64,000 bases of DNA, taken from the NCBI GenBank assembly GCA_964542455.1, contig CAZIUC010000011.1, positions 44,489-108,488 on the forward strand, written 5' to 3'. This DNA is from PFJX01 sp964542455. Lineage in GTDB: Bacteria; Pseudomonadota; Gammaproteobacteria; Burkholderiales; Thiobacillaceae. Shown here piece after piece: positions 34,861 to 45,215 of this stretch (the first letter of the stretch is position 1; the number at the start of each line of letters is the position of its first letter). The notes below the pieces were generated by a model. The model had not been told where the DNA came from. It was given only the letters and a program-made list of their open reading frames with translations, and did not search any database. A program made the translations under genes and the position numbers.

Positions 34861-37800
34861 TTATTGGCCCGCATCCGGGTATTTCACCGCATTGCGAATC
34901 CGGCCAAGTTCGTCGCGGAATCTCTCCGCTTCCACCAGCAATTCCGCTTCGGTCTGGCGGCCGCCGGCAATGTCGCCCTGTTCGACGAGGCGGACCAGTT
35001 CTTGTGCCAGATGGTGGATGTGGTCATGCCTGGCTTCGACGGCGCTGAACTCCGCCAGATGGCCATAGCGACGGCTGCCTTCACCGTAATACCAGTGGCC
35101 GAAACCGCACTGATGCCCGTCCAAGGGCGGCGGCGCGCCACGGATGCCGGGATCCTGGCGCATCCAGTTTTGCAGGCTGCCCAGCCATTGGCGATGGTTG
35201 ACCTCGGCCAGCACCAACTGGAAGTCATCGCGTGACAGTCGCTCGGCGGCGTTTCCCAGCCAGCGCGGATCGGGTTGGAACTGCTTCAGCCATTCGAGGG
35301 TGGTGTCGCCCGGCATCGGACGCGCTATGCCGTACCCCTGCACAAGATGGCAGCCCATTTCCATCAGCATCAGCGCATGGTCGGTGGATTCGACTCCCTC
35401 GGCGACGACATGATGGCGAAATGCCGTGGAGAGGCCGATCACGCCTTCAACGATGGCCAGATCGTCCGGGTTCCGCAGCATGTCGCGCACGAAGGTCTGG
35501 TCGATCTTCAGACCGTTGACCGGCAGGCGGCGCAGATAGGTGAGCGAGGAGAAGCCGGTTCCGAAATCATCCAGCGCGAAATGCACACCCAGGCTGGCGC
35601 CGGTGTGGATCAACCTTATGACGCTGGCGAAATCGTCAAGCGCGGTGTTTTCGAGAATTTCGATGGTCAGGCTTCCAGGCGGCAGATCGGGGTAGCCGGC
35701 GAGCAACTCCCGCAGCAGATCGGGGAATTGCGGGTCGCGCAGTTGCTGGACGAAAACGTTGATGCTGACGGGAGTGCCCCGCCCGGCCTGGTGCCATTCA
35801 TTTACCTGACGCAGGGCCTGGCGCAATACCCAGGATCCGACGCGGCGGGCCAGATGGTCATTGCTTTCCACCAGCGGCAGGAATTCCGCGGGGCTCATCA
35901 GGCCCAACAACGGATGGTCCCAGCGCAGCAGTGCTTCCATGCCCACGACCTTGCCGATGCGGCAATCGACGATGGGTTGGTAGAACAGGGTGAGCTGATG
36001 CTCCTCGATGGCTCTTTCGATCTGCTCCAGGGCCGCGTGATTGTCGCGCTCACGCTGTTCCAGCACCGGGTTGAACAGGTAGTAGCGATTCTTGCCGGCC
36101 TGCTTGGCCAAATACATGGCGTGGTCGGCGTGACGCATCAGGCTGTCGGCGTCGCCCGCGTCGTTCGGAAACAGCGTGACACCGATGCTGGCCGAGAGAT
36201 TGATCGGCTGCTCGACCAGGAGGTAGGGAGCGGCGATGACCTGAAGCAGGCGTGCCAGTGCTTCATCCATTTCTTTCACGCTGTGAAGACCGCCCAGCAG
36301 CAGGACGAACTCGTCGCCGCCCAGGCGGGCCACGGTGTCGTCGCCACGCACGCTTTCCTGGAGGCGCCGCGCCACCTCGATGAGCAATTGATCGCCCACT
36401 TTGTGGCCATGGCTGTCGTTGACCGGCTTGAATCCGTCCAGATCCAGCATGCAGATGGCCAGCAACTGGCCGGTACGGTGGCCGTGCGCCAGGGCCTGGT
36501 GTATGCGGTCGGCGAGCAGGCGGCGGTTCGGCAGATGGGTCAGTGGGTCAAAGTGGGCCAGGTCTTCCAGGTGCTGTTGGTAAGCCTGGCGCTCGGTGAT
36601 GTCTTCGGCAATGCCGGCCACGCGGACGATCCGGCCTTGCTCGCCATGAATCGGATAGGCTCGCGCCGAAATCCAGCGTATGCCGCCGTCGGGGCGGCGA
36701 ATGCGGTAGGGCGGGAACTCGATGGTTTGCCAGTCTGCGTCAGCTTCGCTGGGCAGCATTTCCCGCAGGGCGGGACGGTCTTCCTCCAGAACCGCGTCAA
36801 ACCAGTCCATGCTTCGTGCATACAGGCTTTCCGCGCTACGCCCCCAGATGTGCTCGTAGGCCGGGCTGATGTAGAACACCTGCCGCCAATCCGGCGAGTT
36901 GATCCAGAACACCGCTTCGATGTTTTCCGCCAATTGACGAAAGCGTGTCTCGCTTTCACGCAGGTTCTCGTCCAGGGCCAACTGGCGCTGGTTCTGGCGG
37001 GTCATCAAGCCGAGAAACAGGCTGATCAGGGTGGTGAGCAACAGGCCGGAGAGGAGCACGGTCAGCGATTCGCTGCTGTCGATTTGTTCGTGGAAGCCCT
37101 CGGTCGCGCTTACCCGCAGCGTCCAGACGTGTCCCGGCAGGGTCAGTGGATAGTCGCGCCTGAGACGCTCGCCGGCGCGAATGCCGGGCGCCATCCGGTG
37201 GCTGACATGGTGCTGGATCACGCTGCCGCGGCCGTCCAGTAATTGCACATCCAGGCCACCCGGCGTGAGTTTGTCCAGGGTGTTCTCCATGAGAACGCCG
37301 AGACGCAATAGCAGGATCACGAAGCCGCGCAATGCGGCGGTGCGTTCGTCAGGTGTGGTGAGCGGCAGCGAGTGCGTGAATACCGGTTGGTAAACGGCGA
37401 TCGCCACAGGCCCCTTGGGGTCCTGAACCAGGGTGAAGGGCGGCGTGCTCCATTGTTTGCCCTGCCGTATGGCGGCATCCATCGCCGCGCGACTTTCCGC
37501 GCGCGCGTAGGTGTCGAGACCGATCGCCTGGCGGTTGCGCGCCTCTGGTTCGCTGTACATCACCGGGAAATACAGTGGGCGCTCTGAAGCAGTTTGCGGA
37601 TGCAGTGCCTCGGGAGAGACATCGTAGAGTCCCAGTGTGGCGTAGCCCTCTTCGCGCAAGCTTTGTTCGACCGCTTGCCGCTCGCTCCGCATCACCTTGG
37701 GCGCCCAGTTGAGCGCCATGATGTCCGGGCTCCTTTCCAGAATCGGCGCCGCCATCACCTTGAATTCGTCACGGGTCACTTCCTCGGAAGCATCGAACAG

Positions 37801-38013
37801 CCCGCGCATGCTGGTCAGTATGTTCAGAGATTGATCCAGCGTGCTCTGCAAACGTAGCGCGCGATCATTCGTCAGGAGGTCGAAATGCGTCTGAAGCCGG
37901 GCTTCCTCGCGGCTCTGGCTGAATTGGTAGGCCAAGGCGGACAACAGCAAGCCAAGCAGCGCGATCGCGGTAACCCAACGATAAGCCGCGAGGGGCCGCG
38001 ACCCGTTGTTCAC
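34861..38013 (-). CDS. CHASE-PAS-GGDEF-EAL-CZB protein
   Basis: This is a 1050-aa membrane protein. TM1 (about 12-30) is followed by a periplasmic CHASE domain (about 60-300; typical IMALNWAPKV and FPVMYSEP), TM2 (about 320-340), PAS (about 355-475), GGDEF (about 490-650; RLGGDEF, inhibitory RGDD) and EAL (about 665-905; GMEALLRW, LDDFGTGFSS, LKIDQTF). A C-terminal CZB domain keeps HRQW, CGFGHW and HDHIH. Both catalytic sites are complete. It lies immediately downstream of murJ and upstream of the hemerythrin gene. This is the third CZB-bearing signalling protein in the window. Confidence 0.93.
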   Translation of the reverse strand: MNNGSRPLAAYRWVTAIALLGLLLSALAYQFSQSREEARLQTHFDLLTNDRALRLQSTLDQSLNILTSMRGLFDASEEVTRDEFKVMAAPILERSPDIMALNWAPKVMRSERQAVEQSLREEGYATLGLYDVSPEALHPQTASERPLYFPVMYSEPEARNRQAIGLDTYARAESRAAMDAAIRQGKQWSTPPFTLVQDPKGPVAIAVYQPVFTHSLPLTTPDERTAALRGFVILLLRLGVLMENTLDKLTPGGLDVQLLDGRGSVIQHHVSHRMAPGIRAGERLRRDYPLTLPGHVWTLRVSATEGFHEQIDSSESLTVLLSGLLLTTLISLFLGLMTRQNQRQLALDENLRESETRFRQLAENIEAVFWINSPDWRQVFYISPAYEHIWGRSAESLYARSMDWFDAVLEEDRPALREMLPSEADADWQTIEFPPYRIRRPDGGIRWISARAYPIHGEQGRIVRVAGIAEDITERQAYQQHLEDLAHFDPLTHLPNRRLLADRIHQALAHGHRTGQLLAICMLDLDGFKPVNDSHGHKVGDQLLIEVARRLQESVRGDDTVARLGGDEFVLLLGGLHSVKEMDEALARLLQVIAAPYLLVEQPINLSASIGVTLFPNDAGDADSLMRHADHAMYLAKQAGKNRYYLFNPVLEQRERDNHAALEQIERAIEEHQLTLFYQPIVDCRIGKVVGMEALLRWDHPLLGLMSPAEFLPLVESNDHLARRVGSWVLRQALRQVNEWHQAGRGTPVSINVFVQQLRDPQFPDLLRELLAGYPDLPPGSLTIEILENTALDDFASVIRLIHTGASLGVHFALDDFGTGFSSLTYLRRLPVNGLKIDQTFVRDMLRNPDDLAIVEGVIGLSTAFRHHVVAEGVESTDHALMLMEMGCHLVQGYGIARPMPGDTTLEWLKQFQPDPRWLGNAAERLSRDDFQLVLAEVNHRQWLGSLQNWMRQDPGIRGAPPPLDGHQCGFGHWYYGEGSRRYGHLAEFSAVEARHDHIHHLAQELVRLVEQGDIAGGRQTEAELLVEAERFRDELGRIRNAVKYPDAGQ

Positions 38014-38046
38014 ACAGCCCCCGGCGCGGGGACGGTTGACTGGCTG

Positions 38047-39582
38047 CTAGGCCGCGCGCCGTTTAAATTGATGCAGCCGGAAGCCGAGCAGCCAGAGGGT
38101 GGCGAAGTAGGCAACCCCCCCGCCCACCACGAGGCCGGAAAGATGAAGCATGCGTTGGCTGAATGCATATTTGATCCAGAGAGATTCCTTATCCATGCCA
38201 AACCAAAGTAACAGCCCCATAACGGCAAGCGCGGCGAAAAGCTTAAGGAGAAATCCGAGCCACCCCGGCCGCGGCTGGAATATCCCCTGGCTACGCAGCT
38301 TGTGGAAAAGGATGGCGGCGTTCAGGCAGGCACCCAGGCCGATGGAAAGCGCCAGACCGGCGTGCTTGAGCGGCCAGATGAACATCAGGTTCATCGCCTG
38401 GGTGGCGAGCAGAGTGAAGAGGGCGATCTTCACCGGCGTCTTGATGTTTTGCCGCGCATAGAAACCAGGGGCGAGTACCTTCACCAGAATCAGCCCGACC
38501 AGCCCGATCGAATAGGCCACCAGCGCCATCCGCGTCATTTCCACGTCCTGCGTGGAGAAGGCGCCGTAATGGAACAGCGTGGTGATCAGCGGTACCGCCA
38601 GGATACCCAGCCCCACAGCGGCTGGCGCGGCCAGCATGATGGTCAGGCGCAAACCCCAGTCGAGCAGCTTCGAATATTCGCCAGGGTCGTTGTCGGCGTA
38701 ATGCTTCGCCAACGAAGGCAGCAAGATCGTGCCCAGCGCCACGCCCAGCATGCCGGTCGGGAATTCCATCAGGCGGTCCGCGTAATACAGCCAGGACACG
38801 CTGCCGCTCTCCAGGAAGGAGGCAAATACCGTGTTGATGAGCAGGGAAATCTGCGCGATGGAAACGCCGAACGCCGCCGGCCCCATCAGATAAAGAATGC
38901 GCCGCACCCCCTCGTCCTTCGGCGCCCAATCCCAGCGTGGCAACAATCCGAGCTTGCGCAGCGCCGGATATTGCAGCGTGAGTTGCAGCACGCCGCCGAG
39001 GAACGCGCCCCAGCCCAACGCCAGCACCGGTGGATCGAAATAGGGCGCCGCGAACGCCGCCGCCAGAATCATCGCCACGTTCAGCAATACCGGTGTGAAG
39101 GCCGGCACCATGAAACGGCTGTAAGTGTTGAGAATGCCGCCCGCGAACGACACCAGCGACATGAACAGGATGTAGGGGAAGACGATGCGGGTCAGATCCA
39201 CCGTCAACTGGAACTTGTCCGGGTGGGCCGAGAAGCCGGGCGCCGAAACCAGCACGATCAGCGGCGCGGCGATGATGCCCAGCAAGCTGACCCCCGCCAC
39301 CACCACGAACAGCACGGTCGCCACCCGATTGAGCAGCAGATGGGTTTCCACCTCGCCACGGCGGTTCTTGTACTCCGCCAGGATCGGCACGAAAGCCTGG
39401 GAAAACGCGCCCTCGGCGAACAATCGGCGCAACAGATTGGGCAACTTGAACGCGACGAAGAATGCATCGGTCGCCGCTCCCGCGCCGAAGGCACGGGCGA
39501 TGATGGCATCGCGCGCAAACCCCAGAATGCGGGACAACAGGGTCATGGAGCTGACCGAGGCAAGGGCTTTGAGCAGATTCAT
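38047..39582 (-). CDS. murJ: Lipid II flippase MurJ
   Basis: This is a 511-aa polytopic membrane protein with about 14 TM helices. Typical segments are MNLLKALASVSSMTLLSRILGF, RDAIIARAFGAGAATDAFFVAF, LPNLLRRLFAEGAFSQAFVP and SWLYYADRLMEFPTGMLGVA. It flips lipid II across the inner membrane for peptidoglycan synthesis. The ATG at 39582 is chosen because conservation begins there; the 16 extra codons upstream do not match the family. In many relatives murJ stands near rpsT and ribF; here about 17 kb of signalling genes separate murJ from ribF. Confidence 0.96.
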   Translation of the reverse strand: MNLLKALASVSSMTLLSRILGFARDAIIARAFGAGAATDAFFVAFKLPNLLRRLFAEGAFSQAFVPILAEYKNRRGEVETHLLLNRVATVLFVVVAGVSLLGIIAAPLIVLVSAPGFSAHPDKFQLTVDLTRIVFPYILFMSLVSFAGGILNTYSRFMVPAFTPVLLNVAMILAAAFAAPYFDPPVLALGWGAFLGGVLQLTLQYPALRKLGLLPRWDWAPKDEGVRRILYLMGPAAFGVSIAQISLLINTVFASFLESGSVSWLYYADRLMEFPTGMLGVALGTILLPSLAKHYADNDPGEYSKLLDWGLRLTIMLAAPAAVGLGILAVPLITTLFHYGAFSTQDVEMTRMALVAYSIGLVGLILVKVLAPGFYARQNIKTPVKIALFTLLATQAMNLMFIWPLKHAGLALSIGLGACLNAAILFHKLRSQGIFQPRPGWLGFLLKLFAALAVMGLLLWFGMDKESLWIKYAFSQRMLHLSGLVVGGGVAYFATLWLLGFRLHQFKRRAA

Positions 39583-39648
39583 CGAAACGCCGGATTGACA
39601 GGACGCGGCATGGTAGCGAAAGGAGGTCATCCGGGATAGCCGACCCCC

Positions 39649-39676
39649 TTGCGGGCGGCAAGGATTTATATATAAT
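39649..39676 (+). promoter_or_regulatory. Predicted promoter of tRNA-Arg(ACG)
   Basis: -35 TTGCGG (39649-39654), 16-bp spacer and a perfect -10 TATAAT (39671-39676), placed 15 nt upstream of the mature tRNA 5' end. It is divergent from murJ. Confidence 0.7.
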
Positions 39677-39690
39677 TCGCGCCTCTTTCA

Positions 39691-39767
39691 GCGCCTGTAG
39701 CTCAGTTGGATAGAGTACTTGGCTACGAACCAAGGGGTCGTGGGTTCGAATCCTGCCAGGCGCACCA
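39691..39767 (+). tRNA. tRNA-Arg (anticodon ACG)
   Basis: A 77-nt cloverleaf with acceptor stem GCGCCTG/CAGGCGC and encoded CCA. The D-arm is AGCTCAGTTGGATAGAGT, the anticodon loop CTACGAA (ACG), the T-loop GGTTCGAATCC. ACG reads the CGN arginine codons after A-to-I editing. Confidence 0.97.
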
Positions 39768-39886
39768 GAAGAAACAACGGCTTGCGGAAACGCAGGCCGT
39801 TTTCATTTGTGCCGCCGGAATCCGCGATTTCACCCCCCATTTCCCGCATACGACATAGGCCCGCCATAAGGCATAGCATTGGGCGC

Positions 39887-40366
39887 ATGCGCTATCTCAT
39901 GCTCCCCATCGCGATCTTCTTCACCGCCCTGCCCAGCCAGGCCGAAACGCTTGTCGGCCGCGTGGTGGCCATTACGGACGGTGATACGTTGACGCTCCTG
40001 GTGGATCGCCAGCAACACAAGATCAGTATCGCGGGCATCGCCGCGCCGGAGCGAGTTCAGTCCTTCGGTATGGCGTCTCAGGTCAACCTTGGGCAGATGG
40101 CATTCCAGCAACAAGCCACGGCAAACTGCCTGAGACAGGGGAGCGGCGGATTACGCTGCAAAGTGTTCGTGAATGGCCAGGATGTGGGCCTGCGCCAGCT
40201 CGCCGATGGCATGGCTTGGTGGAACGGGAAAAACACCGGTGACCAGTTCCCGGAGGACCGGGTGAGCTATGAGCAGGCTGAAATGATGGCGAAGTTCAGG
40301 CGGCTGGGGCTTTGGTCGGAGAGCAATCCGACGCCCCCCTGGGACTGGCGAAAACGGCTGAGATAG
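39887..40366 (+). CDS. Exported thermonuclease-family (SNase-like) protein
   Basis: This is a 159-aa protein with a signal peptide (MRYLMLPIAIFFTALPSQA) and an SNase-type OB fold. GRVVAITDGDTLTLLVDRQ holds the Asp-Gly-Asp calcium/catalytic region, and ISIAGIAAPE, LRQLADGMAWW and QAEMMAKFRRLGLW follow the family order. It would cleave nucleic acid in the periplasm or outside the cell. In the canonical LxGIDAPE motif the Asp is replaced by Ala (GIAAPE), so activity is uncertain. The start is the ATG at 39887; the frame continues upstream into the tRNA, which is not coding. It lies in the islet between two tRNA-Arg genes. Confidence 0.85.
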   Translation: MRYLMLPIAIFFTALPSQAETLVGRVVAITDGDTLTLLVDRQQHKISIAGIAAPERVQSFGMASQVNLGQMAFQQQATANCLRQGSGGLRCKVFVNGQDVGLRQLADGMAWWNGKNTGDQFPEDRVSYEQAEMMAKFRRLGLWSESNPTPPWDWRKRLR

Positions 40367-40614
40367 CGCGGCCTTGCAATTCTGGCACCTGACGAGCGGT
40401 ACCCAGGGCGAGTATTGGTGCGCCCGACACGCAAAAACGCCGGGTGCTTGCACACCCCAGGTGTGGTTACTATTCGACGCTGTATACCCGGGAAATCTGG
40501 AAAGTTTTGCTCACTGCTTCAGACCGAGAGTCGCCAGCCGGCGAACCCCGGGCCGAACTGGGCGTGCCCGCGGCTGTCGGAATGGCGCTCAAACGGTAGC
40601 GGCTGGCGCGGCAC
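40367..40614. other. Non-coding gap between nuclease and CotH genes
   Basis: No ORF with recognisable similarity, no tRNA and no convincing promoter or terminator were seen on either strand. Confidence 0.6.
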
Positions 40615-41937
40615 TCACTTGCCGATGTTTTTATCGATCCACTTGACACGCGCCTTCAACCACTTGGTGAGGTAGGCGACTTCAGCTTCGTGGCTGCCCA
40701 GCACCACCGCGTTCGGCCAGACGTAGGTGTCCAGGATCGGCCAACGCTTGAAGTTCTCAGCTTGCGAATATTTTAATTGACTATTCAGTTCGGCGACGTA
40801 GCCATCGATCTTCTTCATCTGCTTCTTGATCTTGTCCCAACGCTTCTTTACCTGCTTCTTGAACGCCTTGTCTTGCATCAGGTAGTCGAACCAGGCCGAT
40901 TGGGCCGATACGTACCAGCCCTCCGGATACATGGCCAGGGGCTCGTAGTCGAGATTGCCGGCGGCAAAATCGAAATCCCACACCGGCCCCATCGCCATCT
41001 TGCTATTGCGATCCTTGACGACGTAGACGCTGGAGGCGAAGACTGAGTCGACGTTCTTCATCACTTCTTGAACCAGGTACCAGTTGATCAGCGAGTCGAC
41101 ATCGATCAGGCTCGGGTAGCCTGTATCCCGATCGTAGTTGCGCGACAGAATCGCGGTTTCCACGTCCTGCGTGTACTGATGAATGTATTTGGCCTGCTCG
41201 TTCGTCACGTCACTGTCCGAGGGGCTCTTCATGACAAAGTTGATCCCCTCAATTGTGGTGAAGAAGCGATCGGTCGTCGGATCGATGCGCTCGAAGAAGT
41301 CGGCTTCCAGGAGATAGCCACCGGTCAGATTGGGTGTCGAAATGTCGCTCGTGCTCATCTCGGTAATCGCCACTCGCTCCGGTGCTACTTCGATTTTTTC
41401 ACCGAGCTGGTAATTTCCAAGGAACTCGTCGTTCAGATAGACCTCGACGAAGCGTAGGCGCGGCGTCCAGGGAAGGCCCGCGCGGCGGCTCAACTCCATG
41501 CCGACCGCATTTCGCATCAGTGTCTTGTCGGCGTAGTTGGCCAGCAGCACCCAGTCCTTGTGCGAAGGCATGTCGAGGACCGGCGACGCCGTATCCAGCT
41601 TGACGCGGTATCCCTTCTTGGGCATGTCCCAGCTGGAGTGCCCGCGCCCGCGAATCTTAATGGTGCCGTGGAAAAGGCCTTTCCGGTATGGCTGCACGCT
41701 GCCGTCGCTGATTCGCATGCAGGCCTTGACGTAGTTCTCCCTGTCTACGATTGGCGCGGCCAGATTGGTCCAGATCTGCACGACCGGCAGACCAGTGTCG
41801 ACCACAGCCTGCGTATCCGCGTAAGAGGGTGCGCAATCCGCGGTGTTCTCCGCGTGGCTCAGTCCTCCAGCCGAGGAGAGCAGTGTGAACGCGGTGATGG
41901 CCCAGAATCTTTTCATCGCACGGCACCGGTGTGACAT
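40615..41937 (-). CDS. CotH kinase family exported protein
   Basis: This is a 440-aa protein with CotH-family signatures: RGRGHSSWDMPKKGYRVKL, WVLLANYADKTLMRN, YQLGEKIEV, GGYLLEAD and GPVWDFDFAAGN (metal-binding Asp region). CotH proteins have an atypical protein-kinase fold and phosphorylate secreted or coat proteins. A signal-like segment (MKRFWAITAFTLLSSAGGLSHA) implies export. The start at 41937 has AAGGAG 9 nt upstream; an ATG at 42018 with AAGGA also opens the same frame and would add a second hydrophobic stretch. Base composition is lower in GC than the neighbours, suggesting transfer. The target is unknown. Confidence 0.88.
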   Translation of the reverse strand: MSHRCRAMKRFWAITAFTLLSSAGGLSHAENTADCAPSYADTQAVVDTGLPVVQIWTNLAAPIVDRENYVKACMRISDGSVQPYRKGLFHGTIKIRGRGHSSWDMPKKGYRVKLDTASPVLDMPSHKDWVLLANYADKTLMRNAVGMELSRRAGLPWTPRLRFVEVYLNDEFLGNYQLGEKIEVAPERVAITEMSTSDISTPNLTGGYLLEADFFERIDPTTDRFFTTIEGINFVMKSPSDSDVTNEQAKYIHQYTQDVETAILSRNYDRDTGYPSLIDVDSLINWYLVQEVMKNVDSVFASSVYVVKDRNSKMAMGPVWDFDFAAGNLDYEPLAMYPEGWYVSAQSAWFDYLMQDKAFKKQVKKRWDKIKKQMKKIDGYVAELNSQLKYSQAENFKRWPILDTYVWPNAVVLGSHEAEVAYLTKWLKARVKWIDKNIGK

Positions 41938-42041
41938 CACCAATATCTCCTTGTGAAGTTGAAAGTCCCCAAGTGGGGCGGCTGAGAAGGATGCCGCGAT
42001 GGAAAGCAAGGTACGCATGAATGGTTCCTTTATTAATCGTT

Positions 42042-42167
42042 TCAATCGGGGGCGGACAAACCAAGGGACAACGCGATCAAGCTTGTATTGGATTCCGTGC
42101 AGAGGGCAAAGACAGAAGCCGCCATCGTTGAGGTTACAAACAACTTAATTTGTTGACTATTTTTCAT
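42042..42167 (-). CDS. Small putative exported peptide (41 aa)
   Basis: A short frame from an ATG at 42167 (AGGCGA upstream) encodes a Lys start (MKNSQQIK) followed by a hydrophobic stretch (LFVTSTMAASVFAL) and a stop at 42042, close to the alternative 42018 start of the CotH frame. It may be a leader peptide or a secreted small protein co-transcribed with CotH. There is no database-level support; the call rests on start, ribosome site and signal-like composition only. Confidence 0.35.
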   Translation of the reverse strand: MKNSQQIKLFVTSTMAASVFALCTESNTSLIALSLGLSAPD

Positions 42168-42490
42168 GGTGTTCGCCTATCCAAAGAGTTGAAAACTCTC
42201 TGCCCGGCTCATTGCGCGCATTGTTTATGGCTATAAGCACATACCATGCCAATCGTACTATGTGTCTTAATTACAAGACATTGCGCTCTTTCGTGCGATC
42301 GGAGGGGGGTAAGTGTAAAAAACATCGACACTGGGTTTAATGCAAATACCGACTTCGGACACAGGTTCGTTGGTGTGAGAAGGACACGGCAGCAGCTAAT
42401 TGACAGGGCCGGGGAGTTACACGCGTTGGTTGGTATGCTGCGCTGCCCCGGGGGGGCAACAGTGTTATGAGTACAACGCATTGATTTGTT
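42168..42490. other. AT-richer intergenic region
   Basis: About 320 bp without a recognisable gene. It contains a perfect small hairpin AGAGTTGAAAACTCT (42185-42199). Composition is AT-richer than the surroundings, consistent with acquired DNA next to a tRNA. No promoter could be assigned with confidence. Confidence 0.6.
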
Positions 42491-42566
42491 TGGTGCCCCC
42501 GACACGAATCGAACGTGTGACCCTCCCCTTAGGAGGGGGATGCTCTATCCACTGAGCTACGGAGGC
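42491..42566 (-). tRNA. tRNA-Arg (anticodon CCT)
   Basis: On the minus strand, a 76-nt cloverleaf with acceptor stem GCCTCCG/CGGGGGC (one T-G pair) and encoded CCA. The D-arm is AGCTCAGTGGATAGAGC, the anticodon loop CTCCTAA (CCT) in a TCCCC/GGGGA stem, and the T-loop GTTCGATTC. It decodes AGG. Confidence 0.97.
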
Positions 42567-42702
42567 GTTGCGGCGGGCGATTCTACCGCAGCCGGGGCCA
42601 GCCGGAACCAGGCTTGATGCTGGTCTCGACGCAGTTCCTGCTTGTGGCTGCGGGCGACGGCGCCAATAATCCAGACATAGCCCTCCGATAACCGAGTTCA
42701 CC

Positions 42703-43101
42703 ATGAGCCATTTGACAAAAAAAGACCGCCTCGCCATTCGTGCCTCCCTGGAAGCGCAACGCGCCAATTTTTTGCACGGACTGAAAACCGCTCTGGAGGA
42801 AAACGGCCAGACTCAATTTGCTGAAGTGCTGGGACGTAGTTCCGGCGATAGCGCCGATGAAGCGCTGGCGGTGACATTGGGCAATCTCTCCGCCGCGCGC
42901 ATGGACCATGAAGTACGCACATTGCAAGCGCTGGAAGACGCGTTCAAACGCGTGGACTCTCCGGAATACGGTTTGTGTGAGGATTGCGGCGGCAACATTC
43001 CGGCGGCGCGGCTGGTCGCCAATCCGGTCGCTACCCGCTGTATCGCCTGCCAGGAGCGTTACGAGCACACCCACGCCGGGCAGGCGCACGGGTCTATGTA
43101 A
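42703..43101 (+). CDS. TraR/DksA-family zinc-finger protein
   Basis: This is a 132-aa protein. A coiled-coil (about 5-85) ends at a tip with GDSADEA, whose acidic pair matches the DxxDxA of DksA. A C-terminal four-Cys zinc finger has CEDCGG and CIACQERYE. DksA proteins enter the RNA polymerase secondary channel and, with ppGpp, alter promoter use. This one is shorter than E. coli DksA (151 aa) and may be a paralogue rather than the main DksA. The neighbour downstream is an ABC-F gene on the same strand. Confidence 0.88.
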   Translation: MSHLTKKDRLAIRASLEAQRANFLHGLKTALEENGQTQFAEVLGRSSGDSADEALAVTLGNLSAARMDHEVRTLQALEDAFKRVDSPEYGLCEDCGGNIPAARLVANPVATRCIACQERYEHTHAGQAHGSM

Positions 43102-43191
43102 CCCTCGAGCACTGCCTCGCGGTGCTTCTTGATGGGATAATCGCGGCCCGCTGTTTTCCCTGGCGTCGGCTTGCTGGCCGGCGCACCCCGC

Positions 43192-45121
<1,930 letters not shown>

Positions 45122-45126
<5 letters not shown>

Positions 45127-45202
45127 CGCCGGCATCCCCGCCGGCACGCGGGCTGAAAGCCCACCTCGCGACGGGCATGCCGGCAAGGATGCCGGCGCTA
45201 CA
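45122..45202. repeat. Inverted repeat, family C (copy 3), between ABC-F and mutL
   Basis: Arms GTAGCGCCGGCATCCCCGCC and GGCAAGGATGCCGGCGCTAC flank GGGCTGAAAGCCC. It begins inside the ABC-F stop codon. Confidence 0.92.
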
Positions 45203-45215
45203 CTCCACCACCATC

